From positions 310,001-374,000 of the forward strand of contig VDMD01000003.1 in assembly GCA_007026445.1 (NCBI GenBank): DNA of 64,000 bases, read 5' to 3'. The notes below the pieces were generated by a model. That model made no database searches and was not told the origin of the DNA. It saw nothing but the letters and a program-made list of their open reading frames with translations. The stretch comes from Schizophyllum amplum (Eukaryota; Basidiomycota; Agaricomycetes; Agaricales; Schizophyllaceae). Of the stretch, positions 34,576 to 47,645 are shown piece after piece. Every line of letters starts with the position of its first letter. Positions within the stretch are counted from its first letter, which is position 1. Both the position numbers and the translations under genes were made by a program.

Positions 34576-35752
34576 CCCCCGCGGGAGGGACTGGAAGATC
34601 TCGACCGTAAGGTAGTACAGGATAGGAAATTCCCACGATTTTATGGGACTTAGTGAAATTTCGATGAAAGTCCGCGCCTGGCCCGCGCCAAGCCTGAGCG
34701 CATCTCGACCATCTGCCGCCGACTGCAATCCGCCTCAATCCCTCTTGCGCTCCCATTCGATGCTATTAGTGCTCTGCACACCATATATCCCCACTTTGAG
34801 ACAAAAAGCGACAGACATACTCCTCTCAAAGGCGAGTCTCCCGCGGCCGACGTTCGTAGGAATATAGGGGAGCCCGGGACTGCGGCAGGCATGCCAGGGA
34901 AGGATGTCAACTTGGTGCGCGCTGCAGCAACAGGCCGGGAGCCTGACGACGTCCTAGCTGCGACCAGCAGGACGCTGCACAAAAGGTGTGTCAGCTATAC
35001 CGCCCAGCTTTGCGCGCGCTCATCGGCAGTCTAGGCGACCGTGCGCACGTCGATATTGACGATGATCTAACGCGTCGAGACGCGTCAAATCTCGCTCACA
35101 TTGTATTGACGGACTTCTGAACCCATCATGGATTCAAGGTGCGTCGCAGTGATTTCTGCTCCATTTCCGATGTTGACCTGCGCGAGACAGCGACAGCTGG
35201 ATCTCCGACTCATTCTCTCATTCCTCATCATGTCCACCTTACCACGTACATACCTGCGGTACCGTCCGACGGCCGTGCCCATCCGTGATACGCACCACCA
35301 GTGTCTGACCCCACGCCGAAGGTGTTCGGCCCGCCTCGATCCAGCTCTTGATCACCATCCCCGCCATGTGCGCTACATACTGGTTAGCCAGCAATTCGAC
35401 ATTTGGAAGCAGCAAGTGCATATATCAGGCTCATCCGAGCGTAGTTCGCGAGACAAGGATGTCGGCTACGGGATGCGGCATGCCTAGCGCGCAGAGCGTG
35501 TGGCAGCCCCGTCTCAAGCACGCATAAACAAGTATTTAGGGTCTTTGAGGCCAGATATATGTCAGAAACAAACATAACAGTCTCAGCGCAGTCATTCGCG
35601 GTGGTTTGAGAGCAAACGGCGCCCGACGGCGACCTCGATGTGCTTTTCACGCCGGGCACTTTCATCGAAATTTCACTAAGTCCCATAAAATCGTGGGAAT
35701 TTCCTATCCTGTACTACGCTACGGTCGAGATCCTCCAGTCCCTGCTCCGGGG
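34576..35752. repeat. pair of ~95-bp inverted repeats around ~1 kb
   Basis: The arm at 34576-34671 matches the reverse complement of 35658-35752 almost base for base over about 80 bp (for example GATAGGAAATTCCCACGATT and GGGACTTAGTGAAATTTCG). The outer ends diverge around CCCCCGCGGG / CCCCGGAGC. No transposase frame is visible inside, so this could be a non-autonomous element or an inverted insertion pair. Confidence 0.7.
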
Positions 35753-36156
35753 TCAAGATCGGGCAAGTGTCAGCTTGCTTCCGGCCCGGTGCAGGCGACT
35801 GGTCACGAGTCTAGTCCAGCTCATCGTCTCTAATATTCGTGAGTAAAATCTCAGACCGCCTCGGGGCTGACATGTCCCACGAAGCGGTGCTCAAAGTCAT
35901 GCACGTAGTCAGTATCATCCACCAACTTACCTACCTGTCTCTGGGCACCCCTCGTACGCGAGTCATCTACTATGGCGCTTCTATGTTGCTTACCGTCCGA
36001 AAGTCCACTGCTTACTGCAGCGCCTCAATAGGCGTCAATGTCATGACGTCGACGAGGCGCAGCTGGTCCAGCCTCGGGACCGAGCATCCTGTGTACTTAA
36101 TAGTGAGACTCAGCACAACACAATAACACCTTGCTTTCTTCCGACGCTACACCATC

Positions 36157-39021
36157 ATGCTGCTCGACGAAGCAAACGAGATACTCCGCGAAGCGTCTCA
36201 ATCCCGGCGAGAATACCCACGTATTCTCTCGCGCATCCTACATGTTTTTTTCCGGGAACGGATGCAACCTCTGGACCCGCACTTCGTGTCTGAGGATGCG
36301 TGCTACAGGCTGCTCGTCGAGAATCGCTTTCTGCGTCCCCTCATCGAGGAGGCCGTTAGCGCCAAAGATTGTGGCGGGCTCTGGAATTGTGGTGATTCAT
36401 TCCCAGACGCTTATGTGGCTGAATCTGATATTTTGCCAGAACTACTCAAATTTCAACACGTCGATCTCGCATCCTTCCATAGTCGCTTCGACGACGATCT
36501 CACCGCCCAAAAAGTTGTGCAGGAAGTGCTGGGAAAGTGCACAAAATCGGTCTCGGACTTCGCAAATGGGCGATCTCGGCTATCGACTTGGGTTCCCCCT
36601 CCATCCTTCGGCGCTCTCGACGCCTCTACGCAGTCATTTCTATCCAGTCTAGACATACCTCGAGCTTCAGACTCTAACCCATGCCTAGTCCTGCACGATT
36701 TGGGGTCTATGATTGATCATCAGCCCCTTCAAGACCGAATACGAAGTGTGTTCACGGCGAGCAGCCACACGTCAGTATTCTGATCAACTCCTTACCGCTA
36801 CGGCTGACGCATGACAGCATGTTCATAAATGCGTCCGGCTCTGGAAAGACCAGATTACTATTCGAAGGTCTTTGCGAGCAATGGGGCGTATACATGTCAT
36901 GCGCTATGGATGCTTCCGGCGTAGGCTCTCGGAATCTCGCGTGGAACATTCTCTATGGAATCGAAGCAGACGAGGTTTTCAAAACTGATCCCCCCTGGGA
37001 AATGCATCAGCTATGCACGAATGAAGGTGTCGCGCAGCGTATCTTTCATTCGTGCTTCCTGGCAGGCCTCATCTTTCTGAAGACCTTTCTGGAGTCGATA
37101 GATCCGGAGGAACGCGATACGCTCGCTGCTCGCCAGCGGTGGCTCCTCCTGCAGACCTGCCCCTTTGGAACCAATTGTGGCGACGTCGCCTTAACCCTCT
37201 CTGACTGTATTCAGCGCGCCTCTCCAACATATATCAAGCACGCTATCGCAGACACACTGCTTCACATCCGTGCTCTTCTTAGACGCCGCGACGCGCCGAT
37301 CTTTTGCGTCGTCGACGAATGCCAAGTACCGGACACCAAGTTCGCGATGAAATTCCGCGACGAAGTGACACCCCTGCGCCTATTGGCCCGGTCTTATGAG
37401 TCCTTCGAATGCGTGACCGTCATCCTCACCGGGAAGTCCATCAACCGAGAGCCGTTCTGTCGTCCAGACTCACCACAATATCGTGTATGCACGGATACCG
37501 GCGCCTTCGACACAGCGGAACGCCAGCAGACGTACATACTACGATATCTGCCGCCGGTGCTAGCCGCCTCATCTACGGGCCGACTGCTCATCTCTCGCAT
37601 GTGGACCTGGTTGAAGGGCCGGTGCGTCTCACTTCCTTTCCTGACTTCTCTAAGACTTCTTCTCATTTGCGAAAGATATCAATTCACGGCGAGCTTCATT
37701 TCATGTCTTCTCATGACATGGTTTGAGCAGCCGCAGATGCTGTTGACGACGTATGTTTTCGTTATGCTCAAGATCGAGGCGAATGACATCTCGGACGACA
37801 AGCTGGAAGGTCCATTGCCGTATAGCTCGCAGCGTGCGGCTCAAAACTTCCAAGGCTTCACGGGAGCAAGGCTGGAATATGGTAAGGAGGCATGTGCCTG
37901 CGCGCCCTTGATTCGAACTAATGGCCACACAGATCCGCAAGCGTGGTATTCCGCACAGTCTATCATGCTCCGACTGCTGCTTGGCGAAGACTCCGTCCAT
38001 ATCACCGAGAACTGCTTCCATCTAGCTCGACATGGAGTAACCCACTTCACCGATGCTTGCGGAAAGGAATCTCGCGCGTACGAGCCGACGGTACTCTGCC
38101 CGCTCGCACGACGAATCTTCAAGGACTCCGGCGTTGCTGACGGACTGTACCCCATGGAGAGGGCGAAGTCTATCAAGGAACCACCCATCCATCGTACAGA
38201 TCACCTTGCGTTTGCTTCCGTGTTGGTCCACGCCCTTCGAGAGAAACGACTACTCTGCGATCTATTCTCGTTTCCCGGCATAGCCCCAGCGTGGGCGGCG
38301 CAGAACGCGCAGCTCGTTCGCGTCGTGCGCCAGAAAGGCGGCAAGCCTCAGGCCATCAAGGTCGACTCTTCCTTCGCCAAGGCAACGGCTTTTGAACGCT
38401 GGGTGTCCTACTCGCCGAGGTGGCTGCAGCAGAAATCCGGCGAGCCGTTCTGTGTCGCGTCGCAGTTCAGCGAGGCCGACCTACTCTTTGTCCTGCAACT
38501 GGAAGATGGTCGATGTGTATACGTCGCATTGGCATGCGTATTCCGCAACGCCCATGTCGACGTTTCCCTCGCGGATGTCGGGCAGAAGCTTGAGTCGCTT
38601 GCGCCGTGCAATATATTTCGTCAGGTAATTGTGCTTTATATTTACAACGTTTATACTTATCATCCGGCAGGCGTCCAACACGACATACAAGAATCGCCTG
38701 CGCTTCTGGGCTCTGCCAGAGAAGGCCACATACATGGGCGACACCCCCGTTCTCCGCGTCGTCTCCGCCTTCCCCTACGAGGTGGATGTCAACGAGGTTG
38801 AGCGCGACGCGCACCCGCAGCCCATCGCCACCGTCAACATGTCCTTAGTCCGCGAGGTGGCTGGGTCTATAGCCGTGGACGATGTGGTAAGGCGGACCAC
38901 GGATGTTCTGACTCGGAGTCGAGGTAAAAAGCGCAGGCATTCAAGCGGGGCTGATGTTCGCGACACGAAGCGCCCACGGACTCGGGCCATGACGAAGGTG
39001 GAATGGGAGTTGAAGAACTGA
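36157..39021 (+). CDS. Crinkler-like P-loop NTPase with degenerate nuclease motif (gene C, paralogue of B)
   Basis: Six exons modelled on gene B: 36157-36391, 36440-36770, 36818-37621, 37676-37881, 37933-38624 and 38671-39021, giving 872 aa. Exons 1, 2, 3 and 5 have exactly the lengths of those in gene B (235, 331, 804 and 692 nt). The P-loop is NASGSGKTRLLFEG and the Walker B-like strand IFCVVDECQ. The nuclease-like element is EADLLFVLQL...VALACVF, with the QxK lost as in B. The C-terminal basic region is shorter than in B because a stop comes early. Three of the introns (48, 54 and 51 nt) are multiples of three without stops, so the frame stays open through them. Sequence identity to B is very high by eye. 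Confidence 0.72.
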
Positions 39022-39545
39022 AGAAGAGCCGCTCTCAGCCGCAGCCGCCGATGGGGACGCCGAGGAGGAGCTCGCGGCTAGCGCCTGCAACACGACGTTA
39101 CACCGTCGCGCAGTGCTACGATCTGACTGACTCACTTGGATTTGCCCAGGGTGCTTAATTAGTATCCTGTAGACATCCGACTCAGATATATAGCCCGGCG
39201 CGAGGTCGGAGGGACGCTGCAATATCGCCGAGCTGGCACGTCGCTTATCGTTCTTATGGCCTGAAATATCATTTGCCCACAATCGTACCATAGTCATTGT
39301 GCTGTATAAGAAGCGCTTTACTATCGCTGCATAGCCCTGGTGCATCAGCGATCTGCGGACTTCCAAGCGCAGCTCGGACTAAACAAGGTCGAAGATGGAA
39401 CTGGCAAACAAACATTTATTTCACACTTTGATCTTAGCGCCCGTGGCGCCGGTCGTTCCCCCGCATATTCAGATTCTCTCAGCTGCCTCCAGTTCGCCGA
39501 AGATCAGAGGCTCGCTGCACAACTGGGGAAGGCTGTGTGTAATTT
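39022..39545. other. gene C 3' flank and CCH1 upstream region
   Basis: The first 150 bp still resemble the flank of gene B, including TTGGATTTGCCCAGGGTGC. The rest should hold the CCH1 promoter and leader. No other coding exon is supported. Confidence 0.5.
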
Positions 39546-42500
39546 ATGGAGAATTCCCCTCGCCATTCACCTTCACGCGCGTCTTCGACTTCAGCCGTAG
39601 ACCTTACTGGCACCGCTGCTGGCATCGCCGCGAGCACCCCCTCGTCTCCCGCACTGGTCCCCGCCGACGCCGGTGCAAAAGTGACCCGCAGACGCAGCTG
39701 GGGTCGCTCGGATGTCAAGGGACAGGATCCCCTGCACACCGCGACACAAGATCCTCTGCCGCTGGACACAACGAGTGCCGCGCCCGACACGCACCCGGTG
39801 TACGGCTTCAACGACGACCCCTTCTACTCCCCGACGGATGACCCGGTGTTCTTCCACGGCAGCGCGTACGGCGGCTACCCACTCCAGCGCGAACCCCACG
39901 ACCGCGACAGCGCGTACGCGAGCGTGGCATCGACCTCGTCCCTCATCATGGACGGCCAGCGAGAGGACGACGAGGCGGGACTGACGGCAGAAGGAAGAGG
40001 AAGAGGAAGAGGCGGGGACGGGGACGGCTGGGACGCCGAGCGGGGGGCAGCCGACGGCTCCACGCCGCGCACGCGAAGACGTACTGTGCGTTACAGCGTG
40101 TCGCCATCGCCTTTGAGGAAGACGGGGACCGCGATCAAGTCTGTCTCGCGCAGTCTGCGACGCGCATCGCTCCGGGTTGTCAATCTGGCTGGCTCAGGAC
40201 TAGAGACACAAATACGCCTTCCCGACGGCGACGAGGACGGCACGGGGCCGCCCCAGAAGCAGGAGCAGGATGACGGGTACGACGAGCAGATACCCGACCT
40301 CTCCAAGTCGCTGCCTATACGCGGGCGGACGCTGGGCTTCCTCGACAAAGACAGCAAGCTGCGCCTCAACCTCTATCGCATGCTCGTATATCCGTGCGTG
40401 TCCTGCTGCGGTCACTGTACCTTCACTAACGCGCCACCGCAGTTGGACCGAACCCTTCATCTTATTGCTTATCATCATCCAAGCCGTTGTCCTCACCCTT
40501 CAAGCGTCACGCTCGCTCACCCTCAGCGACGCCGACGACACTCCCATACGTACCTCCGGCTACTTCCATACATGGGAAGACTACGCACTCTTCGGCCTCT
40601 TTGTCATCTACACCATCGAGGCATTCGCGCGAATAACCGTATCTGGCTTCCTCTTGGATCCCGAAATGCCCACCTCCACCCTCTTCACGTCTCCCTTCGC
40701 CCCAATCGAGCTACAACCGGTCGCTACCAACGCCAACCCCAATGGCCTCGCACGCGCCAACTCACTGTCTTCGCAACCTCAGGCGCAAGGCCCTCTTGCT
40801 CGCGGTCTTTCTATAACTCAGCGAATTAAACGACTCAACCGGAATATTGTGCGCCCCTTCGCCCTCGCAGCAGGGACCACCGTCGAATCGCAACATCCTG
40901 CAGATGTAAACGGCCCGCAGCAACGAAATAAGCCGGAAGAGGCTGGGATGACAACCACAACGCCAGTCGCCGAGAAAATCAAGGCCGTCGCGCAGGGCTT
41001 TCGCGAGCCGAAGTTCTTCAAGAAGGAATCTGATGCCATCTCACTACCGTTCCGGCTCAGTGTCACCCATGCGCACGAGAAGACGTATAGGAACATGCCA
41101 TATCTCAGGCAAAGCTGGAATCGTATCGACATGTTGTCCATCATTGGGTTCTGGGTATCGTTCTTGCTGGCTTGGTTGGGTGTGGAGCGAGGACAGCACC
41201 ACATCGGCATATTCCGTGCGCTCAGCGTGATCAGGACGGCTAGGTTGCTGGCCATCACATCGGGTACGACAGTAAGTCAGTACTCTTGTTGCGTAGGACT
41301 TGCGCTCAACTTTATACAGACGATTATGCACTCGCTAAAAACCGCGCGTCCGTTACTCACTAGCGTCGCGTACTTTGTGCTGTTTGCTGTCATGCTCTTC
41401 TCGTGCGTCATGAACGCTCCGTATATTCTCTCAACTAACTGTATATGTAGAATCATCGGCGTCCAGTCCTTCAGTGGATCTTTGCGGCGCTCGTGTTACC
41501 TTTTGCCTGTACTAGGGGAGGACGAGATGCAGTTGGAGGGGACGACATGCGGAGGCTATGTCGACGCGGACACGCTCAACGAGGTTCCTTACCTAACTCT
41601 GGAAGGCACGGCTTCAGATACGATCAAGGGCTACATATGTCCTCTTGGGCAGATATGTCGAGTACGTAGCATGTTCCTCAACCGCCTGAACTCTTGCTGA
41701 CTGTCGCAGGAATCCGAGACCAATCCGTATAGCAACGTCGAGAGTTTTGACAATATCTACTATGCGGCGTTGCAGGTCACAATAGTAGCATCCGCGAACG
41801 GCGTAAGCGCAATCTCTGCCGAACGATGTTTAATCTTGGCTGATATCGCTCTTAGTGGACACCGCTCATGTACAACATGATCGACTCGGAGTACTTCGTG
41901 TCATGCTTCTTCTTCATCATCTGTGTTATTGTCCTCAACTTCTGGCTCATCAACTTGTTCGTCGCCGTGATCACGAACACCTTCGCTGCCATCAGGAAGG
42001 AAACGTCGCATTCCGCTTTCGGCGCGGCTCCGTGAGTGCACACATATATTTTCATGCGAAGCCTATCTGACTATACGTAGATTGCGACCTATCGCGGAAG
42101 AGGAAGAGGACGGCTGGTCTACACGCGACGGGCGAAGAGGCAAGATGACAAACCCCGCCAAGACCATATACGAGTACACACGCTATGTCTGGGTGCTCCT
42201 TGCCCTGGCGTCCCTCATCTTGCAGGCGTCGCGCACGACGGAAGCAGGCGAGACGCACGGGCGGCTGCTGTACTACGGCGAGCTGGCGATCACGATCGCG
42301 TTCGACGTCGAGATCGTCCTGCGCGTGCTCGCGACCTTGCCTGACTGGCGGGACTTTTTCCGGCATGGTCAGAATTGGCTTGATACGACGCTCGCGATTG
42401 GTTCGACCATCATCCAGATCCCGGCCATCCACGAGAGCTCGGTGTATCCGTGGTTCACGATCCTGCAGTTGATGCGGTTCTACCGTGTCATCCTGGTCGT

Positions 42501-45500
42501 ACCGCGAATGAAGCCGTTGCTGGTGTGTATGATACCTGCGACGAACGCCGCTGCGACTGACGTGTACCCATAGCTAGCGGTGTTCGGCAACATGTACGGT
42601 CTGGCGAACATGACGCTGTTTCTCATTCTGGTCAATTTCATCGCCGCGTTGTTCTCGCTGCAGATGCTTCGGGGAGACATCGCGTCGGACAACACCATCA
42701 ATTTTGGCGAGCTGTTCAACGCGTTCCTGGGCGTGTATCAGATATTCTCCAGCGAGAATTGGACGGACATTTTGTATACGGCGACGGACGCGGAGAGCAC
42801 GCTTGGCCAGTCTGCCGTCATCGCGATTTTCCTGGCGATATGGATGTTGTTCGCCAATTGTGAGTACACAAGTAGTCAGACCGTCTGGTCGAATAGGGTT
42901 AACGGGAACAGTCATCATCCTGCAGATGTTCATTGCGGTCATCAACGAGAACTTCGATGTCGCGGAGGAGGCCAAGCTTAGCAAACAGGCCTCGAACTAT
43001 TGGGCGAGTCACCAGCCTCAGAGACAACAAGCCAGCTGGTTCCGAAGATTGAATCCGTACCGATGGGTGAAGGCGAATCCCGTCAAGGTTAAAGTTGAGA
43101 ATCTACCGTCGAATTTGGTCCTACCGATGCAGAAGGCACTGGTTCAAGATTATACTGTGGGGACGTCAGATACTCGATCTGTTTTGGTACGCTCCGTGCT
43201 CAAGTCACAGACTCTCGCTGGACACTGACGAGCTGTGTAGGATAGAGGCGTCAAGGGAAGCATCCGCGGCAAGCATTACCCCTCCAAATCTCTGTCGGCC
43301 CTTCAAAGGTTGTTTGCGGGAGACACGATGTCTAACGATGTACCGATGTCAACGCTGAAGCACGCGCGGAGTGAAACCTTGGCTACCCTAGATGGACATG
43401 ATGATGAAGCTGAACGACATCTGTACGTATCCTTGCGAGCTCATGTTTGCATATTTTTAAACAGTCTGTTAGCGAGCTTCTGGCCGCCGTCAACACCGAC
43501 CACAATACCACTGAAGACATCAACGACGCTATCTTCGAACGAAAGGCTCAGAAGGCCGACTTCATCCGCGATCATCCGACGTACGACAAGACCTTCTGGC
43601 TGTTCTCGCAGAAGAATCCCTTTCGCCGAATGTGCCAGAAAGTAGTGGACCCCGCCAATGGAGAGCGTATATTCGGCTCGCCGCCTTCACCCATCGCGCA
43701 TCCGATCTTCCAGCTCCTCCTGCTCCTCGCCGTCGCAGGCGGCATCGCAGTCGAAATTGTGGCGACACCACTCTATCGCCGCGACTATTATTCGGATAAC
43801 GGCCACATTCGAGGAAGTTGGTTCGACCTATGCGAGGCAGCCTTCGGCTTCACGTTGCTCGTCGAATTTTGCGTCAAGATTGTCGCCGATGGGTTCATGT
43901 TTACCCCCAACGCATACATCCGCAGCATCTGGAACGTCCTCGACTTTTTCATCATGCTTGGAGTGCTGGTCAATGTCACCACTGGGCTTATCTTCATCGG
44001 CGGTCTGTCGCGAGTGACACGCTCGCTCAAGGCGCTCCGAGTCTTGCGACTGGTGACCCTCATCGAAAAGATGCGGAGCACGTTCCAGAGCCTGATCATC
44101 TCGGGCGCCACGCGTATCCTCGACGCGGCTGTTCTCGCTATCCTGTACATGATCCCGTACGCGGTGTGGGGGCTCAACATATTCGCGGGCAAGATGAACA
44201 TGTGCAACGACGATGATGTGGACGGGTTGGCGGATTGCATCGGCGAATACACCAATACGGCAGTCGGGGACTCGTTCGGCTTCATGGTGCCGAGAGCTTG
44301 GGATAACCCGGCGCCTTCCACGGTCTTCTCCTTCGATTCCTTCCCGGCTTCCCTCCTCATTCTATTCGAGATTGTGTCCCTCGAAGGTTGGGTCGACGTT
44401 ATGGGCGTGGCTATGAGCATCGTGGGGGAGGGACAGCAACCACAGACGAACGTGTCGCAGGCCAACGCTCTCTTTTTCGTCATCTATAACCTGCTCGGCG
44501 GTGTGGTCATTCTCACTCTATTCGTCAGGCGAGTGGACCGTACATTCAGTCCTACTGGCAGCTAACCCGCTTCTGCTCTTTAGTATCATCATCGGGAACT
44601 TCAGTTCGAAGACTGGGTCCGCCTTCCTGACGAAGCCTCAACGAGAGTGGATCGACCTGCAGAAGCTGTTCAAGCGTCAGCGACCATCTAAGCGCCCGCA
44701 GACGCCTCCAACATGGCCTGTTCGACGATGGTGTTTCGATAGGGCGACACAGAAGCACGGGTGGTGGTCAAGATCGATGACCTTCTTATTCTTCCTCCAG
44801 ATAGTGGCTTTGATGCAAGTCGTAGCTGCTTAGTTCACCCTCCTCTTACTGACTCTTTCGCTAGGACTCAGAGCTACACCCAAGAAGAGGTCGCTGATAC
44901 TATCCGAAGTCAGTCCTCCAGGCGTCAACATCGACTTCGTACTGACTTCTAATCAGATGACTTCTTTTTGGCCCTCACCTTCATTTACATCATTGACGTG
45001 CTGGTTCGCTTCATCGGACTGGGCTGGCACAGCTTTCGCGCCAATGGGTGGAACCTCTTCGACATTGTGGTCGCTATCGGAAGCTTCATCACCACACTCA
45101 TTGTTCGCTTCGGAGAAAGCGGCTTCGTCACTCAGCAACTGCAGAAGCTCTTCCTTGTCAGCATCGCCTTCAAGCTCGTGCAAAGGACCAACAGCCTCAA
45201 CAAGTTGTTCAAGACGGCAGTGTATGCAAGTTTCGCCTCAGCGATTTTCCACCGCTTACGCCCGTCGCAGATCAAGTTTACCCGTCATCCTCAGTCTGCT
45301 GGGCCTCTGGTTCATTTTGTTCATCTTCTTTGCGATCCTATTCGTCGAGGTCTTCAGTATGACGAAGTGGGGCTCTGGTGAAAGCCGGGGCCAAAACTAC
45401 TCGTCTGTCGGCACAGCGCTCGTCATGCTGGCCTTCATGAGTACGGGGTGAGTATCGTCGTCTGCAGGCTTGGAAAGTATGCTCATTCAACAATAACAGA

Positions 45501-47046
45501 GAAGGATGGAATCAGTACATGCATGATTAGTGAGTCTTACTTCTGTGGACCATCCTGCAGCAGAACTGACTATACACAGTGCGGTCGTCTATCCACGATG
45601 TACGAATGCTGGCGCAGGCGGGGAGTCGGACTGTGGCAGCGTCGGCTGGGCCTTCGTTTTGTTCATTGCGTGGAACCTGCTGAGCATGGTTTGTTGCCTG
45701 ATGACTCGGCCTGACCAACACTGACCAAATCTTCAGTATATCTTCCTGAACATGTTTACTGGTGTGGTCGTCGAGAACTTCTCGTATGTCTTCCAGACCA
45801 CAACGGGCGGTGCCAAGTCAGTGACTCGCGAGGAGATGCGCGCCTTCAAGAAGATATGGGCCCAGTTCGCAAATCCCAAGACCGGCTACCTCGAAAGGCA
45901 GAATTTTGTACCCTTCTTCGGTGTAGGTCTTGCGGTCAGTCGTTACACAACGCTAGCTGACAGGTGCTATCAGAAACTCAGCGGCATCTTTGAGGTCCGA
46001 ATATATGCTCAGCAGTACAGCATTCCGAATCTCGTGCGTGCGGCAAGAGAATCCTCGGAGCCAGAATACGCGTGGCCTTCGCTCGTCTTTGAGGGCGTCG
46101 ATATCGGGAAGCTCAACAAGGTTCTCGACGAAATCGACTACGTCGCAGTCCGCAAGAGGAGAGCCATATACAGTCGATTGTATCATGAAGCGAGCATATC
46201 GCATCAGCATGGGCGAGGGATGTCCTTCACCGACATGTTGCTTCTGCTGGCGCATCACAAGTTGATAGTTGATCGAGAGGCCTTGGTGTACGTCCTTCTC
46301 TAACTTCTTGCGGCTGAAGGCAGAACTCAAACGTTTCGCAGATTGAAAGACCTTGTGAAGCGCACCGAGACGAACAAACTCGTCACTGATCTCGTCAATC
46401 TCGACCGCGTGCGGGCATTGTTGAAGACCATCACTTACAGGCGACGCTTCCTGGCGCATAAGCGCCAGCTGCAAGCCGAGCGGTACTCACAACAGGGTAT
46501 GTTTTCGACTGCGTTGGCGTCGTGTCTTCGCTGACCTTGCACAGACATACCTTCCATCGTCGTCGACACGCTCCCGCAAACGCCGCCTGGCTCGTCGCGC
46601 GACATTGCCTCCGCTCTCTTGGATACTCCAGGCAGCCCCTCCCCAAGTCAAGGGCGATTCAGCGCTGTGCAGGACCCGCGCTTTGGCTCTGGGGCGCTTG
46701 ACGACCGGCAGAGCATAGCTGGTCGTCAGAGCTCGTACAGCCCTCGGTACGACGGTCGCTACAGCACGACCCCGGACGTGTCGCTCGCACTGGAGGGCGG
46801 GCCGGGGTTGCAGCGCAGCCGTGGTGGCCCGCGGCGGCAAAGCGATACGAGTTTCTTGTCGGGCGACCTGGGCTACTTGACGCGCGATTCCGTGTCCGTC
46901 GACGATGACCCGCAGAACGTGATCAGCGCCATGCAGAACTCGATGTGGGGCGGTGAGTGCATTGCGTTGCGTCCGCGTCGGAATCAAAGTCTGACGAGGC
47001 GACAGACATGATGAACGAGGCCGCCGAAGAAGAGGACAAGCGGTAA
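39546..47046 (+). CDS. CCH1: high-affinity calcium channel pore subunit Cch1
   Basis: Voltage-gated-like Ca2+ channel of the plasma membrane, normally paired with Mid1. The model has 22 exons and 2145 aa, closing in frame: exon 1 39546-40393, exon 2 40443-41271, the largest middle exon 43473-44528, and the last exon 47006-47046. Four six-helix repeats are visible after a disordered Ser/Pro-rich N-terminus of about 280 residues. Pore segments are TIVASANGW (I), [10 protein letters not shown] (II), [10 protein letters not shown] (III) and [11 protein letters not shown] (IV), so the filter positions read N/E/E/E. The S4-like helices [15 protein letters not shown] and [13 protein letters not shown] are seen. 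A C-terminal EF-hand-like region ([16 protein letters not shown]) and a Ser-rich tail follow. One intron (44529-44583) starts with GC. No Mid1 gene is in the window. Confidence 0.96.
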
Positions 47047-47645
47047 CACTCATAGTGCGACGACGCCATCGCCGGTCGTCTCCCTGCTTACCCACAAGCA
47101 TCTACTACGCATGCCTGTCATTGCTGGATTTGTCTCGCTGTTATAGTATCTATGTATATGGCTCGCCACTGGGACATGGGACTCTACTCTAATTACCGAT
47201 ACAGCTGGAGGGTTCGCGAATTCTGCCACGGACGGTAACGCATCTGAACGTGCTTTTTAGTGTACTTTAGAGACACCTTCCCTCGTCCTGCTCAAGCGTC
47301 CTCGATTCGCTATCTTCGATCCGTTTTCTGCAGTCAATACTTACTTACATTCTTTTGTTTCTATACTGTATAAAAGGTAGATGTCGTATGATAGACTCAA
47401 GCGTCCTAAAGGTGCAAGTTTCGCCTGGTATCAAACAGCATGCCAGCCGACTATGCTACTAGGTGTGCAATGGACCGTCCGTTGTCCGTAAGGCAGCTCG
47501 AGCTCGTTGCCGCGCCGCCCTTGAACGTTTGAACATTGAGGCCAGAAGCATGTGTACAAAGAACTGATTCGGGCTATAGTAAATAGTATACAAGTCTATC
47601 ATGAGCATGCGTCGATGTTCTCCGCGCTATATGAGGTCTGCGACT
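47047..47645. other. convergent 3' flanks of CCH1 and the SHP1-like gene
   Basis: No coding sequence or repeat is evident. The region is A/T-richer than the flanking genes, as expected for untranslated ends. Confidence 0.5.

Larger units (their letters stand above)
33459..36156. other. spacer between gene B and gene C, rich in inverted repeats
   Basis: No gene with recognisable features lies in this 2.7-kb gap. Open frames such as 33855-34217 minus and 35839-36126 plus lack family features. About 70 bp after the gene B stop still match the flank of gene C. Two inverted-repeat structures, listed separately, fill much of the rest. Confidence 0.5.

Noticed and set aside
34576..35752. LTR retrotransposon
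   Set aside because: The repeats are inverted, not direct, and no reverse transcriptase, integrase or primer-binding site is visible.
36819..38801. A 660-residue uninterrupted frame as a single-exon form of gene C
   Set aside because: Homology to gene B shows conserved introns at 37622-37675 and 37882-37932. The frame is open only because those introns are stop-free multiples of three.
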